The notes: generated from the letters alone by a model not told the origin. A DNA stretch of 64,000 bases from an uncultured Pseudanabaenaceae cyanobacterium (GCA_938002085.1 CALLAT010000112.1:23688-87687); one strand, 5' to 3'; numbered from the stretch's first letter, positions 27,823 through 37,108 are shown. Numbers and translations are program-made.

Positions 27823-28701
27823 GTGGCAAATAAGCGGAGTAGCGGCTGGCTCATCAAATCCATTTTGGTGGTCTGTGTGATTTCCTTCCTGGGTCTATCT
27901 ATCGCACCGCTGCTGGGCAACGCCTTTCAGCGCTCTCCGGTGGGTGCTGAGGCGGAGGGACAAACAGACCTGTCCAACGATGAAGAGCAGCTGTTGCGAG
28001 ATCAAGCTAAGGGCTTTGAGCTGGTTCTGCAACGAGAGCCTGGGAACCAGACAGCCCTGCGTAGTTTGATGGATATTCGCCTACAGTTGGGCGAAATTGA
28101 GGCGGTCATTCCCCACCTGGAGAAATTTGCAGAGCTCAATCAAGATACGGGGGATTATTCCGTTTTGCTCGCCCAAGTGAAGCAACAGACGGGCGATCGC
28201 GAAGGCGCTGCCCAAACCTACCGTACGTTGCTAGAGGCTAACCCTGGCAACCTCAATGCGCTACAAGGTCTTGTTGCCCTACTGCTCCAGGAGAACCGCC
28301 CCACTGCGGCGGTGAGCTTACTCCAGGACACGCTTAAGCTTGCCCCCGAGGCGAATGAAGCTAAGCCAGGGACTATCGATGAGTCTTCGGTTCAATTGAT
28401 TTTGGGTCAGGTCTACACTGAGCAAAAGCGCTATGACGAAGCGGTTTCGGTTTATGACGAGGTTCAGGAGAAGAACGCCCAGGATTTCCGTCCTGTGTTG
28501 GCTAAGGCGATCGTCTTCAAGACTGAAGGCAAGGACAACGGCGTTTATGAGCCCCTGTTTGAGCAGGCTATGGCTTTAGCCCCTGACCAGTACAAGGATC
28601 AAATTCAGCAGATGGCGAATGCGACCAATGCTCCTGACAGTGCAGCTCCAGTTGAGGGGACTTCTGCCCCAGCTGATGCTCCTGTTCCTGCCGTTGAGTA
28701 A
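27823..28701 (+). CDS. Membrane-anchored tetratricopeptide repeat protein
   Basis: A 292-residue protein starting at a GTG with AGAGGTAAGG upstream. Residues 8-30 form a single membrane anchor (WLIKSILVVCVISFLGLSI). The rest carries TPR units (residues about 60-250; for example GDREGAAQTYRTLLEANPGNLNALQGLVALLLQ) and an Ala/Pro-rich tail. It resembles Ycf37-type and other thylakoid TPR proteins of cyanobacteria that help assemble photosynthetic complexes, but I cannot fix the orthologue. Two tandem hairpins end the transcript. Confidence 0.85.
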   Translation: MANKRSSGWLIKSILVVCVISFLGLSIAPLLGNAFQRSPVGAEAEGQTDLSNDEEQLLRDQAKGFELVLQREPGNQTALRSLMDIRLQLGEIEAVIPHLEKFAELNQDTGDYSVLLAQVKQQTGDREGAAQTYRTLLEANPGNLNALQGLVALLLQENRPTAAVSLLQDTLKLAPEANEAKPGTIDESSVQLILGQVYTEQKRYDEAVSVYDEVQEKNAQDFRPVLAKAIVFKTEGKDNGVYEPLFEQAMALAPDQYKDQIQQMANATNAPDSAAPVEGTSAPADAPVPAVE

Positions 28702-28717
28702 ATCTGGTTGGTTTTTA

Positions 28718-28745
28718 CGCTCAACTCACATTAGTGAGTTGAGCG
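28718..28745 (+). terminator. First of two tandem hairpins after the TPR gene
   Basis: CGCTCAACTCAC and its exact reverse complement flank a four-base loop (ATTA), 17 bp after the TPR stop codon. Confidence 0.7.
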
Positions 28746-28784
28746 TGGGCAGCTCGTTGCCCAGAGGATTGAACGATGTGCAAA

Positions 28785-28824
28785 CAAGAATCCCTTGGGA
28801 ACCTATGCTCCCAAGGGATTCTTG
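28785..28824. terminator. Second hairpin, between the TPR gene and tRNA-Pro
   Basis: CAAGAATCCCTTGGGA and its exact reverse complement flank an eight-base loop. It lies between the converging TPR gene and tRNA-Pro, so it can terminate either transcript. Confidence 0.8.
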
Positions 28825-28854
28825 TGGGGATTTTCTATCTTTCAAACTAACGTA

Positions 28855-28928
28855 TCGGAGCGGCGGGATTTGAACCCACGACCCCCACTACCCCAAAGTG
28901 GTGCGCTACCAAGCTGCGCTACGCCCCG
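28855..28928 (-). tRNA. tRNA-Pro (anticodon GGG)
   Basis: On the minus strand the sequence folds as a complete cloverleaf: acceptor CGGGGCG paired with CGCTCCG (one G-U), a D-arm with GGTAGCGC, anticodon stem CCACT/AGTGG with loop TTGGGGT giving anticodon GGG, a T-arm with GGTTCAAATCC, and discriminator A. The length is 74 nt with no encoded CCA. Confidence 0.95.
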
Positions 28929-29012
28929 TTGACGCGAACACAAGCATATCACAGCCTTTCGCACAGTAACCGAGAAATCTAAGAAATTGTCTGAGCTCTG
29001 GAATCTGCCTTG

Positions 29013-29429
29013 TCAGAATGCTTGCAGTGACTGAGCTGCACGAATTAAGTCTGGTACAACTTCTGCGGGCCAACCTCCTTCTGCTCCCCGTTGCTGGGTC
29101 AGAATCAGTCGTAGGCCATATTTTTGAGGAAATCCTTCGACTTCCAGCCATAGACAATTGCTCTCAGCCTCGCAGCAGAGGCGTTCCTCCTCCATGAGTT
29201 CTCCCTGCATGTGCCTCATTGTTTCAGCTAGCTGGTGGAGCAAACGGCAGAAGTCATCGAGTTCTTGAGCCGTCAGTTCAAAGCCCCAGCCCTGACCTCC
29301 CACGAGTCCTTGGAAAACAGAGCGGCTAGGGTCCCGGCCCAGTCGCCAGCCATTCCCTTCTTTCACAAGCCGGTCTGTGGGTGGGATAGCTCTGGAAGGG
29401 CGATCGCGGGCGGCTGGCATGTCAGTCAT
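29013..29429 (-). CDS. DUF1818 family cyanobacterial protein
   Basis: A 138-residue protein from the ATG at 29429 (MTDMPAARDRP), 40 bp after the preceding gene's stop; the longer track ORF to 29615 overlaps that gene and is not credible. The DUF1818 core is clear: LVKEGNGWRLGRDP, VFQGLVGGQGWGFELTAQELDDFCRLL, EEERLCCEAESNCLWLEVEGFP and a VPDLIRAAQSL tail. The function is unknown; the family is essentially restricted to cyanobacteria and plastid lineages. It probably forms an operon with the gene at 29470-30189. Confidence 0.85.
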   Translation of the reverse strand: MTDMPAARDRPSRAIPPTDRLVKEGNGWRLGRDPSRSVFQGLVGGQGWGFELTAQELDDFCRLLHQLAETMRHMQGELMEEERLCCEAESNCLWLEVEGFPQKYGLRLILTQQRGAEGGWPAEVVPDLIRAAQSLQAF

Positions 29430-29469
29430 GACTTGGGGAAGAGAATGCCACAGGTTGAAGGAGGTTTGG

Positions 29470-30189
29470 TTAAGGCCGGGGGCGAAGTAAGTCAGCTGCA
29501 CCTGGCTCAGCGAGGGGCGGTGGAGCTGGGCGAGGGGACGTTTCTTCGACTGGACGGTTGGGCTGTATGGGCTCTGGGGCGGGCTCTGTCTCTTCTTGGG
29601 GGGGAGCTGGTTCAAAGAAAGCCGCAGGAATACGCGGATCGTAAAGACTGACGATTGTGTTGATCAGCTGTTCTCGTTGTTGACGGTCCATGGCCCGGAC
29701 TGCCGCTCTATCCCCTGCAATGGGATTGGTTGTGAGTTTGCCGATGCTGGGGTAGGTCGATTCCCGCATGACTTCATGGATGCCTAGGTAGTCAGCCAGG
29801 GTCAACTTCCAGTCAAAGCGGGAGCGGGGAGATCGCCCCTTCCGAAAGTTGTGATACTCAATCATTCGCCGCACCAAGGTGTTACTTTCGCTGACCTCGC
29901 CGGTCACGCTACTGATGTATTGGTTTTCCAATGGCAGATTGGGAAGTTGCTCCTGGACTTCTTGCCAGATATCTTGGCGCCGACTACGTTGACTGACCTG
30001 GAGACTGTTGGCTTCGCGGGATGGAGCTTTGGGAGTGATGTGAGGCAGTTCTGCTGCAACGACGACGGTGGAGATGGCCATCATGGCACCGATGAGGGTT
30101 GCGGAGAGCCATCGATGGAGTTGAGGGGGAACGATTGCTGGGGGCCCAGAACGCGATCGCATCAAAAAAGGATGTAGTCGTTTTCCCAT
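29470..30189 (-). CDS. Conserved membrane-anchored or exported protein of unknown function
   Basis: A 239-residue protein. A hydrophobic segment at about residues 28-46 (LSATLIGAMMAISTVVVAA) is a signal peptide or anchor. The conserved middle (QDIWQEVQEQLPNLPLENQY, ESNTLVRRMIEYH, FDWKLTLADYLG) is familiar from other cyanobacterial genomes without a function. The C-terminal 50 residues are Pro/Glu-rich and probably disordered. It lies upstream of the DUF1818 gene in the same direction. Confidence 0.75.
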   Translation of the reverse strand: MGKRLHPFLMRSRSGPPAIVPPQLHRWLSATLIGAMMAISTVVVAAELPHITPKAPSREANSLQVSQRSRRQDIWQEVQEQLPNLPLENQYISSVTGEVSESNTLVRRMIEYHNFRKGRSPRSRFDWKLTLADYLGIHEVMRESTYPSIGKLTTNPIAGDRAAVRAMDRQQREQLINTIVSLYDPRIPAAFFEPAPPQEETEPAPEPIQPNRPVEETSPRPAPPPLAEPGAADLLRPRP

Positions 30190-30377
30190 GGGAGTTGTTT
30201 CGGTGTTGTGGCGATGACTGGCTACCTTGCCGGGGCTCTTTCATCTTACTGAAGGTCACGCGCGGCTGGCTGTGGCTGTCATTACTGGTGCAATGGCCCC
30301 AAGCCTGTCTGCATTGCTGCGGACAGATACATCACGGGAGGCTGGGAGTTTGATGGCTTAAAAGACCGTGGATATAG

Positions 30378-30417
30378 CAAGAGGGCCAGTGCATTTATAA
30401 ATGCACTGGCCCTCTTG
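30378..30417. terminator. 40-bp perfect palindrome, terminator of rpoZ
   Basis: CAAGAGGGCCAGTGCATTTA is followed directly by its reverse complement. On the minus strand it lies 38 bp after the rpoZ stop. The central TTTATAAA would open to form the loop. Confidence 0.8.
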
Positions 30418-30455
30418 AAGTTGCTCAGCATCAACTTGTCAAAATATCCAGAGGA

Positions 30456-30683
30456 CTAGTCGCCGATAATTTCGGGCTGGGTGAGTTCGTCAGACATCTC
30501 GATGATGGCGCGCATGACGGGCTTAATGCCGGAGTCTTCATTGCTCTCGAAGTCCTCATAGCGACGGCGTTTGGCGCGGTTGGCAACCTGTACCGTGATG
30601 CGGTAGCGGTTGGACGCAGCGCTGATTAGCTCTTCTGCGCGAACCATCAGCTGGGAGGACTCGAAGTTAGGACGCTTAGCCAT
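30456..30683 (-). CDS. rpoZ: RNA polymerase omega subunit
   Basis: A 75-residue protein, [20 protein letters not shown] and so on, with the omega-type [18 protein letters not shown] segment that wraps the beta-prime C-terminus and aids polymerase assembly. Cyanobacterial omega proteins have this size and a short acidic C-terminus ([13 protein letters not shown]). A palindromic terminator follows. Confidence 0.93.
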   Translation of the reverse strand: MAKRPNFESSQLMVRAEELISAASNRYRITVQVANRAKRRRYEDFESNEDSGIKPVMRAIIEMSDELTQPEIIGD

Positions 30684-30848
30684 GAACTTGCCAAAAACAA
30701 TACTGTCTCTATCTTAACCGGCTTTCAGCGAGACTAGGCGAAGGGCAGTGATGGCTTTCTGACCTGAATGCTGGAAGCCTTAACGAAAGAGCGGTGACTT
30801 GATTTTGTAAACGCCCACAGACTTTGGTTCGAAACCCCAATGGCGATC

Positions 30849-31175
30849 TTAGAAAAAGAAGCCTGATTTACCCCATTGGGGAGCTGCTGTATCTACGCCG
30901 TAGCCCGGAGCATTGACGGGAAAAACCTGGGTAAACACACCATCGACCAAGATCTTCATTCGCTTGGCAAGGCGGAGTTTTGCAACGGGTTCGCGAATGC
31001 AGTCGATCGCGCGAATTAAGTCTTCGGCGGTGCGGGCGTCATCGCAGGTGATGCGCAAGGTGCCCCAGCGGCGGGAGAGATGGCAGTTTTGTAGAACGGC
31101 GATCGCCCGATACTCTTCGGGGTCCTCACGGTAAAAGTCGAGAATTAGGCGGACAAGTTGGTTGCTGAAGTTCAT
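30849..31175 (-). CDS. Small conserved protein of unknown function
   Basis: A 108-residue protein from the ATG at 31175 (MNFSNQLVRLILDF); a start at 31190 would add five residues. The segment YRAIAVLQNCHLSRRWGTLRITCDDARTAEDL looks conserved, with a basic patch in the following helix (KLRLAKRMKI). It has no signal peptide. It is transcribed toward rpoZ in the same direction with a 165-bp gap. I do not recognise it. Confidence 0.65.
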   Translation of the reverse strand: MNFSNQLVRLILDFYREDPEEYRAIAVLQNCHLSRRWGTLRITCDDARTAEDLIRAIDCIREPVAKLRLAKRMKILVDGVFTQVFPVNAPGYGVDTAAPQWGKSGFFF

Positions 31176-31190
31176 GGGCCAAGCCACCAT

Positions 31191-31586
31191 TTGCGCGATG
31201 GAAGAATGTAATAAAACTCAAACAAAACTAAAGAGATTTCCTGGGTTATTCAAAGGAAATAGCCTTTGAGAACTTTGCCTTGCTGGGAATCAGTAGACCC
31301 TGAGCTGCAAGGGGGAGAGCTTTGTTAGTTCAGAACGGTCTGGAGCAGCGATGAAAATGTTGATCTCTGCAAAGTTCAGACTGGCCTTGAATCATTGATA
31401 CCCCAAGGATTTGTAGATCGGGCGAACCGCAAAAAGAGTTAACGCGGAAGAGGGAAGTCTGAAATGAAAGTTCAGCTTATTTTGTGGAAGAAATTCGATC
31501 TATCCGTTAAGGACTGCGATTCAGATTTTAATTAGAGAGAGAATTTTGGCAGCTTCGTTCAACCTGAATTCTTGCTATTGGTTTAA
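31191..31586. other. AT-rich intergenic region before the MITE
   Basis: This stretch lies between the divergent small protein gene and the MITE. I see no coding frame or RNA; a short ATTTCCT/AGGAAAT stem near 31225 is the only structure. Confidence 0.4.
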
Positions 31587-31715
31587 GAGGTTGTTTGAAA
31601 AGACATTTGGCTGTAGCAAATGACTCTGCGGTGCGTCGCAGACAACGGAATCCACATGATGTGGGCTTGATTCAAGCTGCAAATTTGACGCTTGGCCGAA
31701 TTTTCAAACAACCTC
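31587..31715 (+). mobile_element. 129-bp MITE with terminal inverted repeats
   Basis: The left end GAGGTTGTTTGAAAA and right end TTTTCAAACAACCTC are exact inverted repeats, and TAA is duplicated on both sides (31584-31586 and 31716-31718). The 129-bp body has no coding capacity. The right 36 bases and the internal GCTGTAGCA are shared with the copy at 51288-51418. The ends and 3-bp target duplication fit a non-autonomous element mobilised by an IS5-type transposase (inference); no transposase gene is in the window. Confidence 0.85.
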
Positions 31716-31820
31716 TAACGAAGAACATCTTTGATTCTGAAGAAATGAGACAATTCTCAAGCATTGTTCTTTTTTAAGAATCGTTGCGGCTGTTTACTCC
31801 TCTCTACATCGCCATCGCCC

Positions 31821-33398
31821 ATGAGCCTCGCAATTGACTTTGGCACGAGCAACACAGTGGTTGCTCGCTGGAATCCAGTGACGCAGCAAGCGGAGACGGT
31901 GGCTTTACCGGGGGTAAGTCTGTCCCAGGGCGGGAGCCCGCCCCTGGTGCCCAGTTTGGTTTATTGGGAGCAGGAAGGGACTGTTATTGGCCAGGCAGTG
32001 CGCGATCGCGGCCTTGATCTCAAGAATGACCCCCGCTTTTTCCGAGGCTTCAAGCGGGGCATTGGCTCCGATGTGCAGGGCTTTTTGCCCGAGCTGGATG
32101 GCAAAAGTCTTAGCTTCGAGGCCATTGGTGAAGCCTTCTTGCAACAGACCCTGTCGGCGGTGAAGCAGGTGCCCCTGCCGTTGGATTCCCTGGTCGTGAC
32201 CGTTCCGGTGGATAGCTTTGAGGCTTACCGCCACTGGCTTGGTTCCGCTCTGGGGGATGCGGTAGAGAATGTGCGCATGCTGGATGAGCCCACGGCGGCG
32301 GCGCTGGGTTACGGCATGGCAGATTGCGATTTACTCCTCGTCGTCGATTTTGGTGGGGGAACCTTGGATCTGTCTCTGGTGCAGCTGGAGCGGGAGCAGG
32401 TTAAAAAGGCCACGGGGTTTGTACTTAAGTGGGGCCAGAAGGATTTTTCTGAGCAGTCGGCTCAGCGGGTGGAGGTGGCCAAGGTTCTGGCTAAGGCAGG
32501 ACAGAACCTGGGCGGGACGGATTTGGATGGCTGGTTGGCGGAGGCTTTGGGCCAGCAGCATGGCTTTGAACCCACGCCCCTGGTGACGCGATTGGCGGAG
32601 CGCATGAAGATTTCCCTATCGCTTCAACAGGATGCCAGCGAGACCTATTTTGATGACGAGAGTTTTGAAAGCTATGAATTGAAGGCTAGTCGCGAGCAGT
32701 TTGAAGCGTTGCTGCGGTCGAAGGGATTCTTTGAACAGCTGGATAAGGCGATGGAGCAGGTGCTCCAGCAGGCCCGCCGCCAAGGCGTGAAGGTTGATGA
32801 TATTGAAGGGGTTTTACTCGTTGGTGGTACGAGCCAGATTCCGGCGGTGCAAGATTGGCTCAAGGGCTACTTTGAGGAAGGCAAGATTCGCAGCGATCGC
32901 CCTTTCGAAGCGATCGCCCAGGGAGCCCTACAACTGGCCCAAGGCATCGAAATCAAGGACTTCCTCTATCACCGCTACGGCATTCGCTATTGGAACAACC
33001 GCATTAACGGCCATGATTGGCATCCCATTATTCAGGCCGGGCAGTCCTATCCCATGCCGGAGCCGGTGATGTTTACCTTTGGGGCCTCGGTGGAGAATCA
33101 GCCGGGCATCGAGGTGGTGCTGGGAGAACTGGGGGCGGAGACCAGCACGACGGAGGTTTACTTCGATGGTGATCGCCTCATCACACGCAGTCTGGCTACG
33201 GGGCAATCGGCAGTGCAGCCCTTGAACGATAAGGATGGATCCAGGGTGATTAACCTGGACCCCTTTGGCAATCCGGGAGTGGATCGGATTCAGGTGTTCT
33301 TCCGCGTCGATGGCGATCGCTTCCTGCGCATGACGGTAGAGGATGTCCTAACGCTTAATACTCTGGTGGATGACCAGGTGGTGTTGCAATTGTCCTAG
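31821..33398 (+). CDS. Hsp70 family (DnaK-like) protein
   Basis: A 525-residue protein from the ATG at 31821 (MSLAIDFGTSNTVVARW); the 19 upstream codons of the track ORF do not fit. The actin-like ATPase motifs are present: DFGTSNTVV (phosphate 1), DEPTAAALGYG, VVDFGGGTLDLS (phosphate 2) and LLVGGTSQIPAV (adenosine). A shortened, divergent C-terminal part (about residues 390-525) replaces the standard substrate-binding and lid domains, so it is not the housekeeping DnaK. Its substrate is unknown; no DnaJ or GrpE gene is adjacent. Confidence 0.9.
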   Translation: MSLAIDFGTSNTVVARWNPVTQQAETVALPGVSLSQGGSPPLVPSLVYWEQEGTVIGQAVRDRGLDLKNDPRFFRGFKRGIGSDVQGFLPELDGKSLSFEAIGEAFLQQTLSAVKQVPLPLDSLVVTVPVDSFEAYRHWLGSALGDAVENVRMLDEPTAAALGYGMADCDLLLVVDFGGGTLDLSLVQLEREQVKKATGFVLKWGQKDFSEQSAQRVEVAKVLAKAGQNLGGTDLDGWLAEALGQQHGFEPTPLVTRLAERMKISLSLQQDASETYFDDESFESYELKASREQFEALLRSKGFFEQLDKAMEQVLQQARRQGVKVDDIEGVLLVGGTSQIPAVQDWLKGYFEEGKIRSDRPFEAIAQGALQLAQGIEIKDFLYHRYGIRYWNNRINGHDWHPIIQAGQSYPMPEPVMFTFGASVENQPGIEVVLGELGAETSTTEVYFDGDRLITRSLATGQSAVQPLNDKDGSRVINLDPFGNPGVDRIQVFFRVDGDRFLRMTVEDVLTLNTLVDDQVVLQLS

Positions 33399-33424
33399 CT
33401 TTGAACAGCTCTGTGGAGTCGAAG

Positions 33425-34354
33425 CTAAAGCGCATTCCTAGCCCAGAACAGGCCATCTTCATAGCCCTGAATTGTGGGATTGCTCTCTGCGAGATCCAAC
33501 CGCTTTTGCGCCAGGCAGCAGTAGGTCAAGTCCTGCTCAATGCCAATGAAGCGTCGGCCCAGCTTTTTGGCCACCACAGCCGTTGTGCCTGAGCCGAGGA
33601 ATGGATCGAGGATGACATCTCCAGGGTTGCTGCTGGCTAGCAACAGTTTGGCGAGTAGCTTCTCCGGCTTCTGCGTCGGATGGTCGGTGTTCTCGGGCAT
33701 GGACCAAAAAGGCACGGTCAGATCAGTCCAAAGGTTTGAGGCACTGGTGAGGCGATAGTTACCGCTGTCTGTTTCCTCCCAATCTTTGGGTTGACGCTGG
33801 GCGTTGCGATAGGGGGCAACGACTTTGCGCTTGAGGCGAACAGCTTCGGCATCGAAGCTGTAGTCGTTGGAGACGGTGCAGAACCAAATGTCTTCGGAAC
33901 AGTTTTTCCAGTTTGTTTTAGCGCCGCGCCCTTTTTCCCGCTCCCAGGTGATGCGGTTGCGAACGATGAGGTGTTTCTCGGCGATGCGCTGGAGGGCTCC
34001 CGATGATTTCCAGTCACCGCAGATGTAAACCGTGGCGGTGGGCTTGAGTGTCTTGAGTACTTGGGGAAACCAGGATTCGAGCCAGTCGTAATAGTCGTCG
34101 TTGGAGCGTTCGCGGAAGGTTTTGCCGTTGAAGGACTTGGTCAGGTTGTAGGGCGGGTCGAGAAAGAGTAGGTCAACACATTGGGTCGGAAGCCAGCCCA
34201 GGAGATCGAAGAGATTGTGATGGAGGATGCGATCGCCCACAGTCTCAAAATCTACAGGCCCATTGAGCGACAGCAATTGGGGAGCAAGCGTTTCCCGTTC
34301 ACCCTCGTTGAGGATGAGCGTTCGATTGCGGGGGGCGCGGCGCTTGCCGTTCAC
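33425..34354 (-). CDS. Solitary DNA methyltransferase (DPPY type, N4-cytosine or N6-adenine)
   Basis: A 309-residue amino-methyltransferase. The catalytic motif LFLDPPYNLTKS lies near residue 65 and the SAM-binding DPFLGSGTTAVV near residue 255, an order typical of the beta class. Segments such as NRITWEREKGRGAKTNWKN and PFWSMPENTDHPTQKPEKLL closely resemble the conserved cyanobacterial orphan methylase I remember as Sll0729 of Synechocystis (GGCC, N4-methylcytosine), but target specificity cannot be read from sequence. No restriction endonuclease is adjacent, so a regulatory or repair role is more likely than restriction-modification. Confidence 0.9.
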   Translation of the reverse strand: MNGKRRAPRNRTLILNEGERETLAPQLLSLNGPVDFETVGDRILHHNLFDLLGWLPTQCVDLLFLDPPYNLTKSFNGKTFRERSNDDYYDWLESWFPQVLKTLKPTATVYICGDWKSSGALQRIAEKHLIVRNRITWEREKGRGAKTNWKNCSEDIWFCTVSNDYSFDAEAVRLKRKVVAPYRNAQRQPKDWEETDSGNYRLTSASNLWTDLTVPFWSMPENTDHPTQKPEKLLAKLLLASSNPGDVILDPFLGSGTTAVVAKKLGRRFIGIEQDLTYCCLAQKRLDLAESNPTIQGYEDGLFWARNAL

Positions 34355-34688
34355 TGGCCTGACTCCTGGGGCTGGGTAAGTTCAAGATGGATTGGCATGG
34401 TTGCGAATGCCAGCAAGGCATGGCGCTTTGGACAAGATGGATAAAACTCCATAAAAAAGACTACTAGCTCATCCAGGGGAAAACCCATAGGGATAGATCA
34501 ACTCGGGATCTATGGGATTTCCAAGAAGCTGCGCGATCGCCCATGAAACCATAGAATATGTCTAATTTTGACAGCGTGTAGGTAGTGATCCCCATTGAGC
34601 CAGCTGAAAAGCTTGGGTTTCCCTGGGGTGAAATATCTTCCCTTTGCAGCTGACCCCTTTGAAGACTTCCACCGGTGTAAGGGATTCC
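34355..34688. other. Divergent intergenic region, no gene seen
   Basis: The methylase and ParA genes diverge across this 334-bp stretch. No RNA, repeat or coding frame is seen; AGCGAGT-like or parS-type repeats were looked for and not found. Confidence 0.45.
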
Positions 34689-35651
34689 ATGGCCCAAATT
34701 ATCGCAACCACGAACATGAAAGGCGGTGTGGGTAAAACCACCCTCTGCGTTAACTTGGCTGCCTGCCTGGCTCGCAACTTCAACAAGCGAGTGCTGGTCG
34801 TGGACCTCGATACTCAAATCAGTGCCACCCTCAGCCTCATGTCTCCCCAGGATTTTGTGAAATGCCGCAAGGAAAAGCGCACCCTGCGGCAGCTGATCAG
34901 CCAGGTGGTCCAGCCGGAAGGCACCCAGCTGCATGAGACTGCGGATGTGATTCGCTCCTATGTTTGTCAGCAGAAGGATTTGTCTCTGCTACCCGGCGAC
35001 TTGGACCTCTACGACGATTACATGGTCTCTGCTGCGCTCCACCGTGAGGCACTGAAGCAAGCTGGGGAAGATGGTGCTGCCTCAGACGGAGACTTTGAGG
35101 GAGCCTGGAGCAATTTTGAGAGTGGGCTGATTAAGAAGATATTGGCTCCCATTGAAAAGGACTACGACTTCATCATTCTCGACTGTGCGCCAGGCTATAA
35201 CTTGCTGACCCGTAGCAGCTTTGTGGCCAGTGACTTCTACATTCTGCCTGCGAAACCAGAACCCCTTTCAATCGCAGGCATTCAGCTGCTCCAGCGACGC
35301 ATCGCTCGGCTGCGCCAAAATTATGAAGACGCCCCGGAGCCGATGAATATTGAGCTCCTGGGCATTGTCTTCACCATGTCTGGCAATCTGTTCACCAGCC
35401 GCTATTACAACCAGGTGATGAAGCGGGTTCAGCAGGATTTTGCTGAGCATCAGGTGTTCAAGACTCAAATTCCCAATGACACCCAGGTGGCGCGAGCGGT
35501 AGATACCTTTAAGCCGGTGGTGATTAGCAATCCCACGACGTCGGGGGCTAAGGCGTTCGTTAAGTTAGCGGGCGAGATGCTAGAGAAGCTAGATTTCTTG
35601 ATGGGCGTAAAGGACCAGAAGAGCGGTATGAGCCTGGCTTCTATGGATTGA
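34689..35651 (+). CDS. ParA family (MinD/ParA-like) ATPase
   Basis: A 320-residue protein from the ATG at 34689 (MAQIIATTNMKGGVGKTTLC). It has the deviant Walker A KGGVGKTT with both lysines, the Walker A' LVVDLDTQISAT and Walker B FIILDCAPGYN. Such ATPases position DNA or protein complexes by dynamic binding to the nucleoid. No parB or mcdB gene is next to it, and the canonical Walker A differs from the carboxysome-positioning McdA of Synechococcus elongatus. The cargo is unknown. A GTAGGGG-type inverted repeat follows the stop. Confidence 0.88.
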   Translation: MAQIIATTNMKGGVGKTTLCVNLAACLARNFNKRVLVVDLDTQISATLSLMSPQDFVKCRKEKRTLRQLISQVVQPEGTQLHETADVIRSYVCQQKDLSLLPGDLDLYDDYMVSAALHREALKQAGEDGAASDGDFEGAWSNFESGLIKKILAPIEKDYDFIILDCAPGYNLLTRSSFVASDFYILPAKPEPLSIAGIQLLQRRIARLRQNYEDAPEPMNIELLGIVFTMSGNLFTSRYYNQVMKRVQQDFAEHQVFKTQIPNDTQVARAVDTFKPVVISNPTTSGAKAFVKLAGEMLEKLDFLMGVKDQKSGMSLASMD

Positions 35652-35673
35652 CACCCTCAAAATATTGATGCAC

Positions 35674-35743
35674 GTAGGGGCGGGGTCTTCCCGCCCTATG
35701 CTCGGCGATTGCAAACAGCCGGGCGGGAGGACCCCGCCCCTAC
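35674..35743. repeat. GTAGGGG-type REP-like inverted repeat
   Basis: GTAGGGGCGGGGTCTTCCCGCCC (left, 23 bases) pairs with the right arm at 35721-35743 with a single mismatch, across a 24-base spacer. It lies between the convergent parA and aroA genes and probably also acts as their terminator. The GTAGGGG...CCCCTAC ends are shared with the repeat cluster at 50068-50178. Confidence 0.8.
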
Positions 35744-35755
35744 CAGGGTTGGAAT

Positions 35756-37108
35756 CTATTTGGTCTGGCAGACCTCTTCTAGGGTTTCGAAGAAATTGGG
35801 ATAGGAGATGGAGGCGGCTTCGGCACGGGCAATGGTGGTTGTGCCCTTTGCGACGGCAGCTGCGATCGCCAGGCTCATGGCAATGCGATGGTCCGTGTAG
35901 CTATCCAGCTTGGCTCCGTTCAGCGGGCTCCCGCCAGTAATTTCCATGCCATCGGGATGCTCGATGACTTTGGCTCCCATGTCGGTGAGTTGCTTCGCCA
36001 TGACTGCTAGGCGATCGCTTTCCTTAACTCGCAGCTCCGCCGCATCCTTGATCACCGTTGTCCCTTCCGCAAAGGCCGCTGCTACCGCCAGGATAGGCAC
36101 CTCATCGATCAAGCGAGGAATGATGTCGCCGCCAATCTCGCAGGCTTTTAACTGGGCATAGCGGACCTTGAGGTCCGCCACGGGCTCACCGGCCACCTCT
36201 CGTTCATTCAGCCGCTCAATGTCGGCATTCATCATTTCTAAGGCTTCGAGGATGCCAACCCGAGTGGGATTGACGCCCACGTTCTCAATCACCAGCTCAG
36301 AGCCGGGCACAATGCTTGCTGCCACCAGCCAGAAGGCTGCGGAGCTTATGTCTCCTGGGACCACAACCTTTTGGCCGGTAAGGGTGGCTGGACCGGTCAC
36401 TGTGACGCTACAGGTTGCGGCATCCACATCCACTTGGGCTCCAAAGGCTCGCAGCATCCGCTCACTATGGTCGCGGGAGAGGTGAGGCTCCGTCACCGTG
36501 GTCTTTCCAGGGGTCATTAGGCCCGCCAGCAATACACAAGACTTCACCTGGGCCGAGGCAATGGGGGATTGATAATGGCTGGGTTTCAGGGTTTGCCCTT
36601 GGATGGCTAGGGGGGCCAGGCTGTTGTCTTTGCGTCCCCAGATTTGTGCTCCCATCTGCTGGAGTGGCTTGACCACGCGGGACATGGGGCGCGATCGCAG
36701 TGAGTCATCTCCTGTGACCGCGAAAAAGCGATCGCCATGGGAGGCCAAAATACCCAGCATCAGCCGCAGGGTTGTGCCAGAATTGCCCGCATCCAAAACA
36801 CTGGTGGGTTCCTGGAGGTTCCCTAGACCAACGCCCTCGACCACAACATGCTCAGGATTCAAGTCTGAAATCTTGACCCCCATCTTGCGGAAGCAAGCGG
36901 CAGTGCTTTGGGGGTCTTCCCCCACTAGGAGGCCTTCGATTTCGGTGGTGCCTGAAGCCAGGGCTCCCAGCATCAATGCCCGGTGGGATATCGATTTATC
37001 CCCCGGTACCCGAATCTTGCCCTGGAACGTTAGTCCATTCTCAGGAGGATTAATGTGAAGGACCGTTTGATCTTCAGTGTTTTCGAGCAAGACGAGGGCA
37101 TTGACCAT
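35756..37108 (-). CDS. aroA: 3-phosphoshikimate 1-carboxyvinyltransferase (EPSP synthase)
   Basis: A 450-residue enzyme of the shikimate pathway that joins shikimate-3-phosphate and phosphoenolpyruvate. The signature segments are [64 protein letters not shown] and [13 protein letters not shown]; substrate-binding Lys, Arg and Asp residues are in place. The first 25 residues before [13 protein letters not shown] may be shorter if a later start is used, but no better start is evident. It is convergent with the ParA gene. Confidence 0.96.
   Translation of the reverse strand: MVNALVLLENTEDQTVLHINPPENGLTFQGKIRVPGDKSISHRALMLGALASGTTEIEGLLVGEDPQSTAACFRKMGVKISDLNPEHVVVEGVGLGNLQEPTSVLDAGNSGTTLRLMLGILASHGDRFFAVTGDDSLRSRPMSRVVKPLQQMGAQIWGRKDNSLAPLAIQGQTLKPSHYQSPIASAQVKSCVLLAGLMTPGKTTVTEPHLSRDHSERMLRAFGAQVDVDAATCSVTVTGPATLTGQKVVVPGDISSAAFWLVAASIVPGSELVIENVGVNPTRVGILEALEMMNADIERLNEREVAGEPVADLKVRYAQLKACEIGGDIIPRLIDEVPILAVAAAFAEGTTVIKDAAELRVKESDRLAVMAKQLTDMGAKVIEHPDGMEITGGSPLNGAKLDSYTDHRIAMSLAIAAAVAKGTTTIARAEAASISYPNFFETLEEVCQTK

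Noticed and set aside
30825-30845. GGTTCGAAACCCC resembling a tRNA T-loop
   Set aside because: No acceptor, D or anticodon arm can be formed around it on either strand.
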